From Morinoia aosen (taxonomy: Eukaryota; Arthropoda; Malacostraca; Amphipoda; Talitridae), in the NCBI GenBank assembly GCA_030386875.1, contig CM059563.1, forward strand, positions 34,324,139 through 34,388,138: DNA of 64,000 nt. Reading direction: 5' to 3'. The notes beneath the pieces were generated by a model, which searched no databases, was not told where the DNA came from, and saw only the letters and a program-made list of their open reading frames with translations. The stretch's first letter is position 1. Every line of letters begins with the position of its first letter. The position numbers and the translations under genes were made by a program. Below are positions 1-9,568 of this stretch, one piece after another.

Positions 1-81
1 ACTCAAATTTGAAGTCAATTGTAATAAGCAATTTTGAAAATAGCAATCATTAACTGGATCATGCCGTCATTTAGCTTTTAA
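1..81. repeat. Fragment of CCGGCGG-type TTAA repeat
   Basis: The AT-rich stretch (tcaaatttgaagtcaattgt, tttagcttttaa) recurs inverted at 190-270 and again near 4320-4860, 23790-23870 and 58165-58240. It is a piece of the family annotated at 82-391. Confidence 0.5.
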
Positions 82-391
82 CACTTTGACTGCGACGTGC
101 GCCACCGGCGGTACATGGAGGTAATTTTCATAATGCTGCTGACCGACCAGTAGTCGCGAACTCAATTTTTATAAATACTTAATCAAAGCTAAATTTAGGC
201 ACGATCCAGTTCATGTTTGGTATTTTTAAAATAGTTTACCACAATTGACCTTAAATTTGGTTTTGGCGTTGAACTTAATATTTAGTAGTCGCAGCCAGAG
301 TGTCAAGTATTTATGAAAATTGAGTTCGTGGCTCAGCAGCAATATAAAAATCCACTCCGTGGCCACCGGCGGGCACGTTGCGGTTAAAGTG
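82..391. mobile_element. TTAA MITE, CACTTTGACTGCGACGTG family
   Basis: The left end CACTTTGACTGCGACGTGC follows TTAA. The right end reads CACTTTAACCGCAACGTGC on the other strand and is followed by GTAA. The subterminal GCCACCGGCGG box is present at both ends in inverted orientation. There is no coding capacity, so it is a non-autonomous element of a TTAA-targeting (piggyBac- or Kolobok-like) transposase. Confidence 0.6.
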
Positions 392-439
392 GTAACATAA
401 AAATCGATGTATAGAGTGGCACAGAAATTCTTGAAAATT

Positions 440-910
440 CTATGAAATATATGAAAGGAAAAAAGACAAATATTCGTGCTGTGCTTCGTCGGCTTGACGT
501 TTATGGTCTCGACTGTTGTATTCAGAGTTGAGAAAGTTTAAACTCTTGAAAAAGCTTTCAATCATGATGATGATTGAGCTCCTGCACAAAGTGTTCCAGT
601 AATACCAGAAAACCTTAGAAATATTTACTACACTCAGAAGCCTGCCTCTGTCGTTGTCTGGGCAGGAGTGCTGGCTAACAAAAAATTTGTTTTTCTTCTT
701 GAGAGAGATGAAATGTAAGCTAAAAACTATGGAGAGCACATAGTGGTGCCAGTGAAAAATAATCTTGCTGACAAATATTACAATGAAAGCCTTTTTTTCT
801 GAGCAAACGGAGCTCCGACTGGCACTCCCAGTCTGGCTCAGGGACAATGTTCTTAACTTCATAACCAAGAGTGAAAGGCCTCCTTCAAGCCCTGATCGCC
901 ATTCCATAGA
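440..910. other. Unrecognised stretch upstream of ABCF2 exons
   Basis: The longest open frame (155 codons on the -, starting at 907) shows no recognisable motif and is mostly low-complexity or hydrophobic. I cannot assign it. It may be a decayed transposon inside the ABCF2 intron. Confidence 0.25.
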
Positions 911-1171
911 TTTGTCTGGTCTGTTTTAGAAAGAAATACATAAAAAATGTCCAGCACTTGATGCCTCGAGGTGTTCCAGTTTCCTGGAAGCCTAGAGTCG
1001 GTATCTATGGACATTGACAGACGTTGTGTCAGGGAAAGGTATATTTATTGAATGCTTTTTTAGCATGCTTCTTTAACTTTGACATGCATTTTTGTAAGTT
1101 TTAGTGTTTTGTTAAAAGCTCCCTCTTGATTTACGACACTAGTTCACATTACAGTCCTCAAGATCCAACAG

Positions 1172-1546
1172 CTACTCCCCCTCAATCGAAGCTGTTGTCT
1201 CCATGAGAATTAGCGCTCTTAATGGGAAGATGTAGAAAATGTGCAGCCCCGAACTGAAGGTTTGGTAGATCATCTTTTGTTGAACTAGAATAAGTTTATG
1301 TATTTTTACGGAACATTTTTTCAGTTCACTGCTGTCAGTTTCTTCAGCACCTAATAATTTTTTCTTTAATTACCTTTTATCATAAATTTCTTTAAAGTTC
1401 ACTATTTCTATGCGGAGGGATTGGGACAGATTTTGCTTACTGAATTAACGTTCCTTGAATTCCACATTGAATGGTGCCTTATTTCTTCCTCTGTTTAGAA
1501 CGCTTTTGTTGCAGTTAGAGAGGGTTCTACTATTTTATCTAATCTG
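1172..1546 (+). repeat. SINE-like repeat copy, diverged
   Basis: Matches the body of the window's commonest repeat: the attagcgctc head, ttcactgctgtcagtttcttcagcacctaat, then gcctt...ttgttgcagttagagagg. Its 3' end runs into the ABCF2 acceptor at 1551. Confidence 0.65.
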
Positions 1547-1551
1547 TGCAG

Positions 1552-1645
1552 ATACCATCAGCACCTTCACGAATTGCTCGACCTGGATTTGTCTCCTGTT
1601 GACTACATGATGAAGCAGTTCCCTGAACTTAAAGAGCGAGATGAA
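1552..1645 (+). CDS. ABCF2: ABCF2 exon (first in window)
   Basis: Encodes the stretch from [11 protein letters not shown] to ELKERDE. The acceptor is ctgtgcag and the donor gtaagt. The first base A completes a split Arg codon, so the upstream exon ends with two bases of that codon. The acceptor's pyrimidine tract overlaps the tail of a SINE-like repeat. Confidence 0.9.
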
Positions 1646-4600
1646 GTAAGTCCATTGTTTAGGAGTAATATTTACTACCTCCATGTGACAAATGGTTATG
1701 TCCTTTTTGGACTTGAGCACCTCGTAGTTGAGAATCACCGTTGTGACAGAACAAGTTTGTAACATTGATGAGAAACACCTCAGAGGGTGCAACTTTAGTA
1801 AGTAAGGGGATTAGCGCTCACAAGGGAAATATGTAAGGTCCTGAGCCAAATGTTAGGTCGGCGTTCGTTTTTTTTAAGTAGAATAGGATTTTGTTTTATT
1901 TTTGAACATCTTTTTTTCGGTTCACTGCTTTTCTTTTTATCAGCACCTAATACTTTCTTCTTTAATGTATATCTTGTTTCATAAAATTCTTTTTGAAGTC
2001 AACTATTTATGTTTCGGTGCACTTTGGGGACAGATTCTGCGTTCCCTTGACCCCATACTAAGAAGGTGCCCTCCTTTCTTTAGAACTTTTGTTGGTTTGG
2101 GAGGCTTAACCCTTTAACGTCCGAATTTTTGTACTCATATTACCGTTAACACAACCACCGTCGCTAAACTGGCGCTGGCATCTGGGAGTCACCGATATCA
2201 GGATGGGATAAGAACTGCCACTCGGCAGAGAACTTCTAAGAACACATTAGGGAACTAATTAAATAAGAAATAAAATATATTGAAGGGGAATTTTGAAAGA
2301 GGACACTGGTGTCCTCTGGGGCGTTAAAGGGTTAAACTAACATCTAATCTAATCTCCAACGTACTCGAGATGAGGAACAACGATGTAGTGTATTCTGTGA
2401 CGTTTCAACCTTGATGCAGTCTCGATCAAGGAATGAGTCAAATGTAAACGAAACTTGCTGAAAAATTACAAATATTTCTATACTTGATGACAAATTAAAA
2501 GAAACTTGCAATCAATTCTTCACAATCGCAGAAAATTTACATGTGTAATTGCTGACTTTTAAATTAAAACAGTGGCAACAATACAGATTAGTTTGACCAG
2601 TGTTGAGTTGTTGGCTGATCTGTGGACGTGCGTTAAACTTATGGTAATGAACTATTAATTAGCTTTGGAATCAAATTGCCTGTTGTGGTCAAGTATTGGA
2701 TGGTAGTTATAATTTACGCGTTATTTCTGTAGTAATACCCCCTTGGATGTCGTGATAACTTGCTGTAAAAATACTTTTTTTTCATTATTGAGTAATAATT
2801 GCGCATGTTAGGGGAAATGGAATTAAGATTAAGAGAAAATTACGTTACTTGGAAAACAGTGATTCGAAGAAGTAATATTTTTTGTGGTAATGTTGGGGCA
2901 TCGCAATAAAAATGGGCTTGCTTGATGACCTTGTTAGGATGACTATGTGCGTAATGGGAATTTACATGCTGAATACCTCATGTATGGAATGGTCATTCTT
3001 TGGCATAACTATTGTACTATTCGAAAACATGCACGTTAAGTACTTTTCTGTTTTGCAATTTATTGCAGTACAAAATCATTTTATTTTCGAACGAGTTAAG
3101 GTACTTCTATTTTGCAATATATTATAACGTGATATGATGTTGCTTTGTTTGGAAGGTTGCGTTGTGCAGTTTTGTGATTAAGATGGTGTTGTGTTGATGT
3201 GCAGGTACGCAAAATTGTGGGCCGGTACGGACTGACTGGCAAGATGCAGGTGTCGCCTATACGTCAGCTGTCGGACGGGCAGCGGTGTCGGGTCGTGTTT
3301 GCCTGGCTTGCTCAGCAGGTATGTTGCTGCTGCTCCTCTTGTTGTAGCTCTCAAGTTGTACTGTGTCCATATGACAATTTGCTCCCCCTCAGAGGGATAC
3401 AGCTATTGTACCTATGGGATAAATTACCCCTCACCTCAGGGGGACAACACAATTGTATCTATGAGAATTACTCCTCAGGGGAATACAACTATTGAATCTA
3501 TGGGAATTAGCTCTCCCAGGGGGAAAATGTGGTGGCTCGGGCTGAGCATTAGATAGGCCTTTTTTTAAATAAAATGTTTTTTGTTATGTTGAGGACCCTC
3601 TTTCGGTTCACTGTTGTCCTGTTTTTCAGCACCTACTTGTTTCATGAACTTCTCTCTTAACTTACTGTTTTTATGCCTTTTCTGCATAGGTTCTGCGTTG
3701 CCTTATCTCCATAATAAATGGTGCCTCCCTCTTTCCTCTCTTTAAAAGGCTTCTTTTTTTTTATAGGATATGGAGGCTCAAATTAACATCTAATCTTATA
3801 AAATTGTTGAATTTGAACCCTTTTAACACAGGTTTTTTAATTTTTTTGTTCTGAGATGTTAACTCTGATTAATGTATATTGCACGCCATTTTCTTTTGAT
3901 CAATTCATCCCGTGACGTTTTATTTCGCTGTACTTAGTACTTCAATGTGTACTAAAAGAACTGCATTTTTTTCGTCAGGTGCCCCACTTGCTGCTACTTG
4001 ACGAACCTACGAATCACTTGGACATTGAGACCATCGATTCTCTGGCGGACGCCATCAGCGAGTTCGAGGGCGGAATGGTGCTAGTTTCTCACGATTTCAG
4101 GCTCATCGACAGGGTGCGCTGTTATTTTTTAGAACTTGTCTTTTGAGTCGTCTTTATTTGGCTCACTAGAAACTTGTTTCATTCTCTTGACCCGTTTCCT
4201 GGGAAGTAGGAAGGGGTTATTGGTCAGTAAGGGATTTTTCGTGATGCTGCTGACTGACCTGCATGCATTAATTCAACTTTTTTATAAAAACAAGAAAATC
4301 TGTGTGAGGGCGCGATCCAGTTAATATTTGCTATTCTCAAAATTGCTCACTACAGTTTACTTCGAATTTCAATGGAAAATTGAACTTCAGTTCAACCTAT
4401 TGCAGGAAATGTGTTGATTGGGATTGTTAATTGAAATATGACGAACCCATTCTGAATTTATCTCCATAATTTTTCCATAAAGTCATGTTAATTAATTTCC
4501 AATCGGTGGCCACTCCGGCGCTCGGACTGATCACGAGTAGTAAATTTTGTCTACTCGAGCTTTTATTGGTGACTGCGGGAACGCTAAATTGATATTTTAT

Positions 4601-5925
4601 TTCGCTTTATTATAATTTTTCCCATTACCTTCATCAGTTATAAAAATGCACTTGCTAACTCAGGCTTCTTCTATTAAATTTGGTCGCAGAGGACGGCTTC
4701 TTAGTTCTTATCAATGAAACGTTCTCACGCCTTGACATTCTGTACGAAACGAAAACATAAAGTTGACTGCAATGCGGGTAAAGTGAAGGTCAATATTCAA
4801 CTCAAATTTGAAATTTATTGTAAGCAATTTTGAAAGTAGCAAATATTAACTTGATTGTGCTTTTATTTAGTTTTGATTAGCATATATGTATGAAAGTTTG
4901 TGACAGCTGACCGGGGAGCAGCATTATTAAAATCCCCTGCGTGACCACCGGTGACTGACGTTGCGGTCAAAATATTGAAGCTATACAAACAATTCTTATT
5001 AATAGTTTAACTGGTGTATATGCATTTCTTTACGAGTACAGAAAGTAAACTGTTTTTTGATTACTTACATTTATTCAAGGCTATGCTCCTCTCAGGGAGA
5101 TGCAAGTGTTTGGTATGTGGGGGTTTAACGCTCCCAGGGGGACTATGTGAGGGCCCGAGCTGAGAGTTAGGTAGGCTTTCTTTTTGTTGAAATGAAACGT
5201 TTTTGTTATGTTGAGGACCACTTTCTTTCGGTTCACTGCTGTCCTGTTTTTCAGCACCTGCTACTTTCTTCTACAACTTTGGCCTTGTTTCATAATCTTT
5301 CACAACTTACTGTTTCTATGCCCTTTCTGTGTACATTCCGCGTTTCCTTAACTCCATACCAAATGGTGCCTTCCTCCTTCCTCTCTTTGGACCGCATCTG
5401 TTGCTGCGGGTAGGGAGGCTAAAACTAACATCTAATCTAATGATGATATGTCCTGAGCTGAAAGCTAGGTTGACCTTCCATTTGTGGTGTATGTTTAGTT
5501 TTAGCATAGTTCAGGTTTCAGTTTACTGCTGTCCTTTTTTTTTTCAACCCAAATTACTATCTTCATGATCTTTCAATCAGCTGTTCCTTTGGGCAGAGTG
5601 TGGAGGTATACTTAGTGAATAGATTTTACGGTGTTTTAGTTTCATGCTAAATTGTGCCTTCCGACTTTCCTCTCTTGGGAATACCTTTGGAGTGGTTCGG
5701 GGACCTTAAACTAACTTGAAATCTGATCCATACAATGCGGATCGGGGGACACGATGGAAGACTGCGTTAATAATAACGTTGTTTAATTTTTTTCAGGTCG
5801 CTGAAGAGATATGGATCTGCGAAAACGAAACTGTGACGAAGTGGACGAACACCATTGATAACTATAAGGAAATGCTCAAACAGAAAGTGCTCTCCGATGT
5901 TAATAGAAAAACAACCACTAAATGA
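1552..5925 (+). CDS. ABCF2: ABCF2, ABC-F family ATPase, C-terminal part (4 exons visible)
   Basis: This is the 3' end of a spliced gene with exons 1552-1645, 3205-3318, 3979-4113 and 5797-5925; 5' exons lie left of the window. The 157 visible codons are the second half of the C-terminal nucleotide-binding domain. In order they show [16 protein letters not shown], the ABC signature LSDGQ, Walker [13 protein letters not shown] and the H-loop LVSHD, then a short tail ending in a TAA-type stop after RKTTTK. The RYGLTGK and VSPIR context is typical of ABCF2 rather than ABCF1 or ABCF3. ABC-F proteins are soluble paired ATPase domains without membrane segments and are linked to ribosome and translation functions. 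The matching Walker A must lie upstream. All introns are GT/AG and contain SINE-like repeats. The gene converges on UFD1. Confidence 0.93.
1775..2360 (+). repeat. SINE-like repeat copy split by a TTAA MITE
   Basis: Head acctcagagggtgcaac, body with ggttcactgcttttctttttatcagcacctaat, then gggaggctTAA. The tail aaactaacatctaatctaatc resumes after the MITE at 2332. The break falls exactly on a TTAA. Confidence 0.75.
2110..2331. mobile_element. piggyBac-type MITE (CCCTTTAACG ends, TTAA duplication)
   Basis: 222 bp with ends CCCTTTAACG and CGTTAAAGGG and TTAA on both sides. Near the right end is an 18-bp inverted repeat, GAGGACAC-tg-GTGTCCTC. Length and ends match the copy at 24131-24350. Non-coding. 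Confidence 0.8.
3205..3318 (+). CDS. ABCF2: ABCF2 exon with ABC signature motif
   Basis: Encodes [13 protein letters not shown], then [20 protein letters not shown] and AQQ. LSDGQ is the ABC signature (C-loop). The acceptor is ttgatgtgcag and the donor gtatgt; the phase is 0 at both ends. The family usually has AWQ where this copy reads AQQ, a minor substitution. Confidence 0.93.
3383..3800 (+). repeat. SINE-like repeat copy with triplicated head
   Basis: Three successive copies of the hairpin head (from cccctcagagggatac, cctcagggggacaac and cctcaggggaatac) precede a single body that ends ggaggctcaaattaacatctaatc. It lies in the ABCF2 intron between the signature and Walker B exons. Confidence 0.8.
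3979..4113 (+). CDS. ABCF2: ABCF2 exon with Walker B and H-loop
   Basis: Encodes [20 protein letters not shown], then a helix [13 protein letters not shown] and the H-loop [11 protein letters not shown]. Walker B, the D-loop and the switch His are all intact, so the ATPase site looks functional. The acceptor is ttcgtcag and the donor gtgcgc; the phase is 0. Confidence 0.93.
4200..4975. repeat. Degenerate copies of the CCGGCGG-type TTAA repeat
   Basis: Contains gatgctgctgactgacc, gcgcgatccagttaatatttgc, accggtgactgacgttgcggtcaaa and other blocks shared with 1-391, in both orientations. At least two overlapping or nested decayed copies are present; exact ends cannot be set. Confidence 0.5.
5086..5443 (+). 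repeat. SINE-like repeat copy
   Basis: Head ctcctctcagggagatgcaa...ggtttaacgctcccaggggg, gtgagggcccgagctgagagttaggtaggc, body and the tail aactaacatctaatctaat. Complete apart from divergence in the second hairpin. Confidence 0.8.
5446..5725 (+). repeat. SINE-like repeat, 5'-truncated, tandem to the previous copy
   Basis: Starts at gtcctgagctgaaagctaggt and runs through ttactgctgtcc...cttaaactaacttgaaatctgatc. It directly abuts the preceding copy. Confidence 0.65.
5797..5925 (+). CDS. ABCF2: ABCF2 last coding exon
   Basis: Encodes [16 protein letters not shown], then a basic tail ending RKTTTK and a stop. The acceptor is tttttttcag. VAxEIW-C is the conserved beta strand after the H-loop in ABCF2. 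Usual ABCF2 tails are somewhat longer and variable. Confidence 0.92.
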   Translation, partial: VAEEIWICENETVTKWTNTIDNYKEMLKQKVLSDVNRKTTTK

Positions 5926-6320
5926 TGCAGTACATCGTAGTTGCTTTGATGTCTAGTGCTTGTCTTGTTGATAGTATTTATGAGATGCGAACAAGATGCT
6001 AATCATCTGATTTTGTGGTCTATGATCACCCAACTGCTTATTGTAGATTTTAGAACGCTTTTTAACTCTTCGTTCTTGTCGTCATTAACAGATTAAGATG
6101 CTGCATGACTTCGTATCTCTTTTATGAAACAGCTGATTGAGTTGTATCACGTATATGATTTTTCAGTTGCTGAAATGCGCAACGCGTGCAGGTTTTTTAG
6201 CAGAACTTAGCAGTTTTACAAGATAAATTTTTACACCAATGGCTGCTTCCTCGATAGAGAGTGAAACATTAGTTGAACATTTTTCGAGCATCAGGAGATT
6301 GAATAAATAAAAAGTGTCGT
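5926..6320 (+). other. ABCF2: ABCF2 3' UTR with candidate poly(A) signal
   Basis: A non-coding stretch follows the ABCF2 stop. AATAAA at 6302-6307 is the first canonical poly(A) signal, about 380 bases after the stop. The cleavage point is inferred, not seen. Confidence 0.55.
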
Positions 6321-9300
6321 ATTCTCCCATATCGTTACTTGCAGTATAACCCGATCCGTTTCCCCCTCATCGTTTCGTGAAGCCACTCTTATTGATGTGT
6401 TCTTTTCTACAGCAGTCGAGTGTTAATTACTGCTCTCATAGATACGTAGTTGAGCCCAACTGATATCATGCTAGATGTTCGCGTTTAGATGACTGTTGAC
6501 ACCGAGTTGTGACCAAGTATTTCATTTTGAGTTGGTATCGTATTTTGCGCTTGATATATGTTACACGAAAAATTGGTGTTTAAACCTTCCTGATGGGTTG
6601 GGTAAGTATTGCATGCAAAGGTCTCTTCATTTAGTGGTGAATAAATGGGTTAGTTAGCTAGATGATCACGTTTTATTTTTGGGTTGTAGTGCACTAGAGA
6701 AAAATTTGAAAAACTATTTTCCTAATTTTTCACCAGATAAACACCGCTTTAATTTTAGTATTATAACAACTAACATCAGTTAAACGTGAAACTTCGAATA
6801 CATTGCCCAAACCGGTTTTCCACCTTAACTAAATTTGATGCAGCCAGTAGGAATTTTTAATTCAATCTGCTTCTAAAAACCGTTTTTAAATTAACCGAGA
6901 TACGAACTGAAGTTTGATCGTCTAGGAAATTACATCTAGAAATATTTGGCGTCATCATTAGCTGGATTATTCTAAAATCTACTGAACTTGATTCAGGTTC
7001 TTTTTCTTATCAATTTAACATTTCATTATGTAGGGGGAAAGTGATGGAAATCGAATTGATGATCTTCGTCGATCACTAATACCCTCCCGTGAGCGGGCTT
7101 TAGACTAGTTTATGTAGACTCTCGTTAGATGTGGTGGTAGTTCAACCGAATTAGTCATGTTTTGCAGGACTAATTAGACATTTTGCACGATGGTTTAATG
7201 AGGCCGAAATTATTCTTTTAAGCTGTTACAGAAAATTAAATTTGCTATTTTGTTCAAGAAGAGGAGAAATAGACAAATTTTTTCAGAGATAAACATTTCA
7301 GAATTCATTTTTCCAGTCTCATAAACCCAAGGAAATAAATTTCGCGTGTACGCTGCTGTGAGCATGAAAAGCCAAGTTTTTTGTTGTGTAGACGAGTGCT
7401 CGGGACCTAGGAGTGTTACATCTAGGAATTGTGTGTTTTCTCGAATCTACTTTCCTGAGAAGTTAAACTCGTTGGTAGGAAGAGGGTTTTGGAGAAAAGC
7501 TTGTTAAGTAAGACAATTCGAGAATTGATCAAGAGTTTACTAGGACAACAAAATGACAAAATAATGAGAGGTCTGGAAGTACCCGTGTTGTGAGGAGAGT
7601 AATAATTCAGAAAGGTACCTGCGCAGTAACTGTTGGTTTATAAATGTGTACAGAATCCTATTCATTAAGAGTGAATTGACCGATTGTCGAGCGAGAGAAA
7701 TATGTAACTGTGAGCAAGGAAGGAGAAGGAAGAATTATTGATGTGAATTTTCATCCGTTTTGACAAATAATGCTTTCATTTTGAAAGTTGTTTCAAACGT
7801 GTGTCATCATAAAGCAGTTGGTCTTTATTGAATGATATACTAACGACCAGTGACTGAGTCTGCTATACTATACAGCTAGCCTTGGTGTTCCCATCCAGTT
7901 GATATTCCATTCGATACTCTAAAGTGTGAGTTTGCCCGAATTTTTGCACATTTTCTCGATGCAGTGCTGCACGTCGTAGGATGCTTGCGCCGTTACTTAT
8001 TGACTGGTTTATGCGAGCTGAACGTAAGTTTCTGCGTCGTGAACGTTGCGGAAATGTATCTTTCAATTAATGACGGTCCAAAACAGCCTGGCTTATGGGT
8101 ACGGTCAGACTTGACTCAATCTTGTGGAAAATAAATCCCTAATTGAAATGAACGACAGTGAGAAGTATCGGGTACGGGGCGTGCGATGGTATCCGTTGCA
8201 TAGGTTAGTTGCGAATTGTAACATTCTCGTGCGGCACGGTAAGATGAGTTTGTCAGGTAGAAGCTGATATCAACTGTCTGGATGACGGTTGTACGCACCG
8301 ATTTAATCACGGCGTCGCACGACCCACTTGGCTAACGCAGTATAATGCCTTAATTAAGGTAGCAACGCCCGCACATTGTTTCTGGTAGAGGCCTGTTATT
8401 TTCTTGCTAATTCGTGTATATTTTCAATAATATTCGTCTCGCTGTTGAAATATTCATCAAAATTAAATGTCGCATTTTCCCTGCTCAAAAACGAACGATT
8501 ATACATACGAGTCGAAACGTCAGCTTGTGAATAATGAGGTTACATTCCAAATAATGCCACACGTAGGCAGCCAGTCAATGCGACTCACTGACTCGTTTTG
8601 ACATTCAGATTAAGCTGAACCTGTATTCACGAATCTCGTTTCTCCAGTCATACTCAGGAGCCAAGCTTTTCAAAACGGAAGCCATCGAACTACAACAGGC
8701 GTGCCTCCATGATACTTAAATTGCAAGGTGAACGCCTGTGTAGCTAATCTTCATTTCGAACATCTTCTAAACTCACCTGTTTCGAACCAATAGAATATGA
8801 AATTTACTGCGTGTTTTTTTCCTTCATATTAAGTAAAACTTCATAATTTGCATACAAATTTACAGTAATTATCTTCAACCCTTGAAAAGGTGAAGATAAT
8901 AGCTCGCAAATAATTAATGGAATTTTACTGAAATAACTCGGCATTGCGAACAAAAACATTACATGACGTTGCCTGCTTTCCATTGATGAATCAAAGTTAA
9001 ATGACCTGATGGAATTCCTTCAAAGTCAAGTCCATCGGTCGTCCCGATATCGTAGGAAGGGAACTACTTTAGCTCTTGAACCAACGGCCTTATCAACCCA
9101 GGTTAACTGTATCAGCAACTTTTTCAAATCCATGTTTTAAAAATTTGAAGAAACCTAATCAGCAAATGATGTAGAAACTGTTTCTTAGACATCGTTCAGA
9201 GCAACTGCCATTGATCTTTCGAAATACAATGGAATATTCAACTCCTTCACATACTAACTTTGAACTACTCGAAATCTGCTCTAGAAAACGAATAATCTGC

Positions 9301-9340
9301 TCCCAAATACATATAGCAGCTCGAAGCCACGTAAGTGATA
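6321..9340. other. Intergenic region between convergent ABCF2 and UFD1
   Basis: About 3 kb with no recognisable protein, RNA gene or repeat family found elsewhere in the window. Only short open frames under 70 codons occur, without recognisable motifs. It separates the two 3' ends. Confidence 0.5.
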
Positions 9341-9349
9341 AATAAAGAG

Positions 9350-9355
9350 TTTATT
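9350..9355 (-). promoter_or_regulatory. UFD1: Candidate UFD1 poly(A) signal (AATAAA)
   Basis: AATAAA on the - strand, about 45 bases past the UFD1 stop. It would give a very short 3' UTR. This is a motif match only. Confidence 0.4.
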
Positions 9356-9397
9356 ACTCTCATGTGTATATGCACTTATTCCATTAAAGCTACGCCA

Positions 9398-9568
9398 TTA
9401 TTTGTTCTTGGCCTGCCTGAGGCTTGTTCCCTCGCCTTGGAAGACATCGAAGCCTCCATCGGTGTCGGTCTTGTCGCTCGGAGTGGAGGAACGCGGGGGA
9501 GCTCGGCGCCAAAATTTGATGCTGCCAGGCTCGTAGTTGTAATCCGGGACACCGCGTTTCAGTTCCAC
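9398..9568 (-). CDS. UFD1: UFD1 last coding exon
   Basis: Encodes [39 protein letters not shown], then [17 protein letters not shown] and TAA. The GxPNYxFxxGxIxF-like block and the second FxGEGxSLR motif match the UFD1 C-terminus. The acceptor is ctgcggtcag. Confidence 0.94.
   Translation of the reverse strand: MELKRGVPDYNYEPGSIKFWRRAPPRSSTPSDKTDTDGGFDVFQGEGTSLRQAKNK

Noticed and set aside
7863..8310. Two minus-strand frames of 64-67 codons between ABCF2 and UFD1
   Set aside because: No family resemblance, no splice or poly(A) context, and lengths expected by chance.
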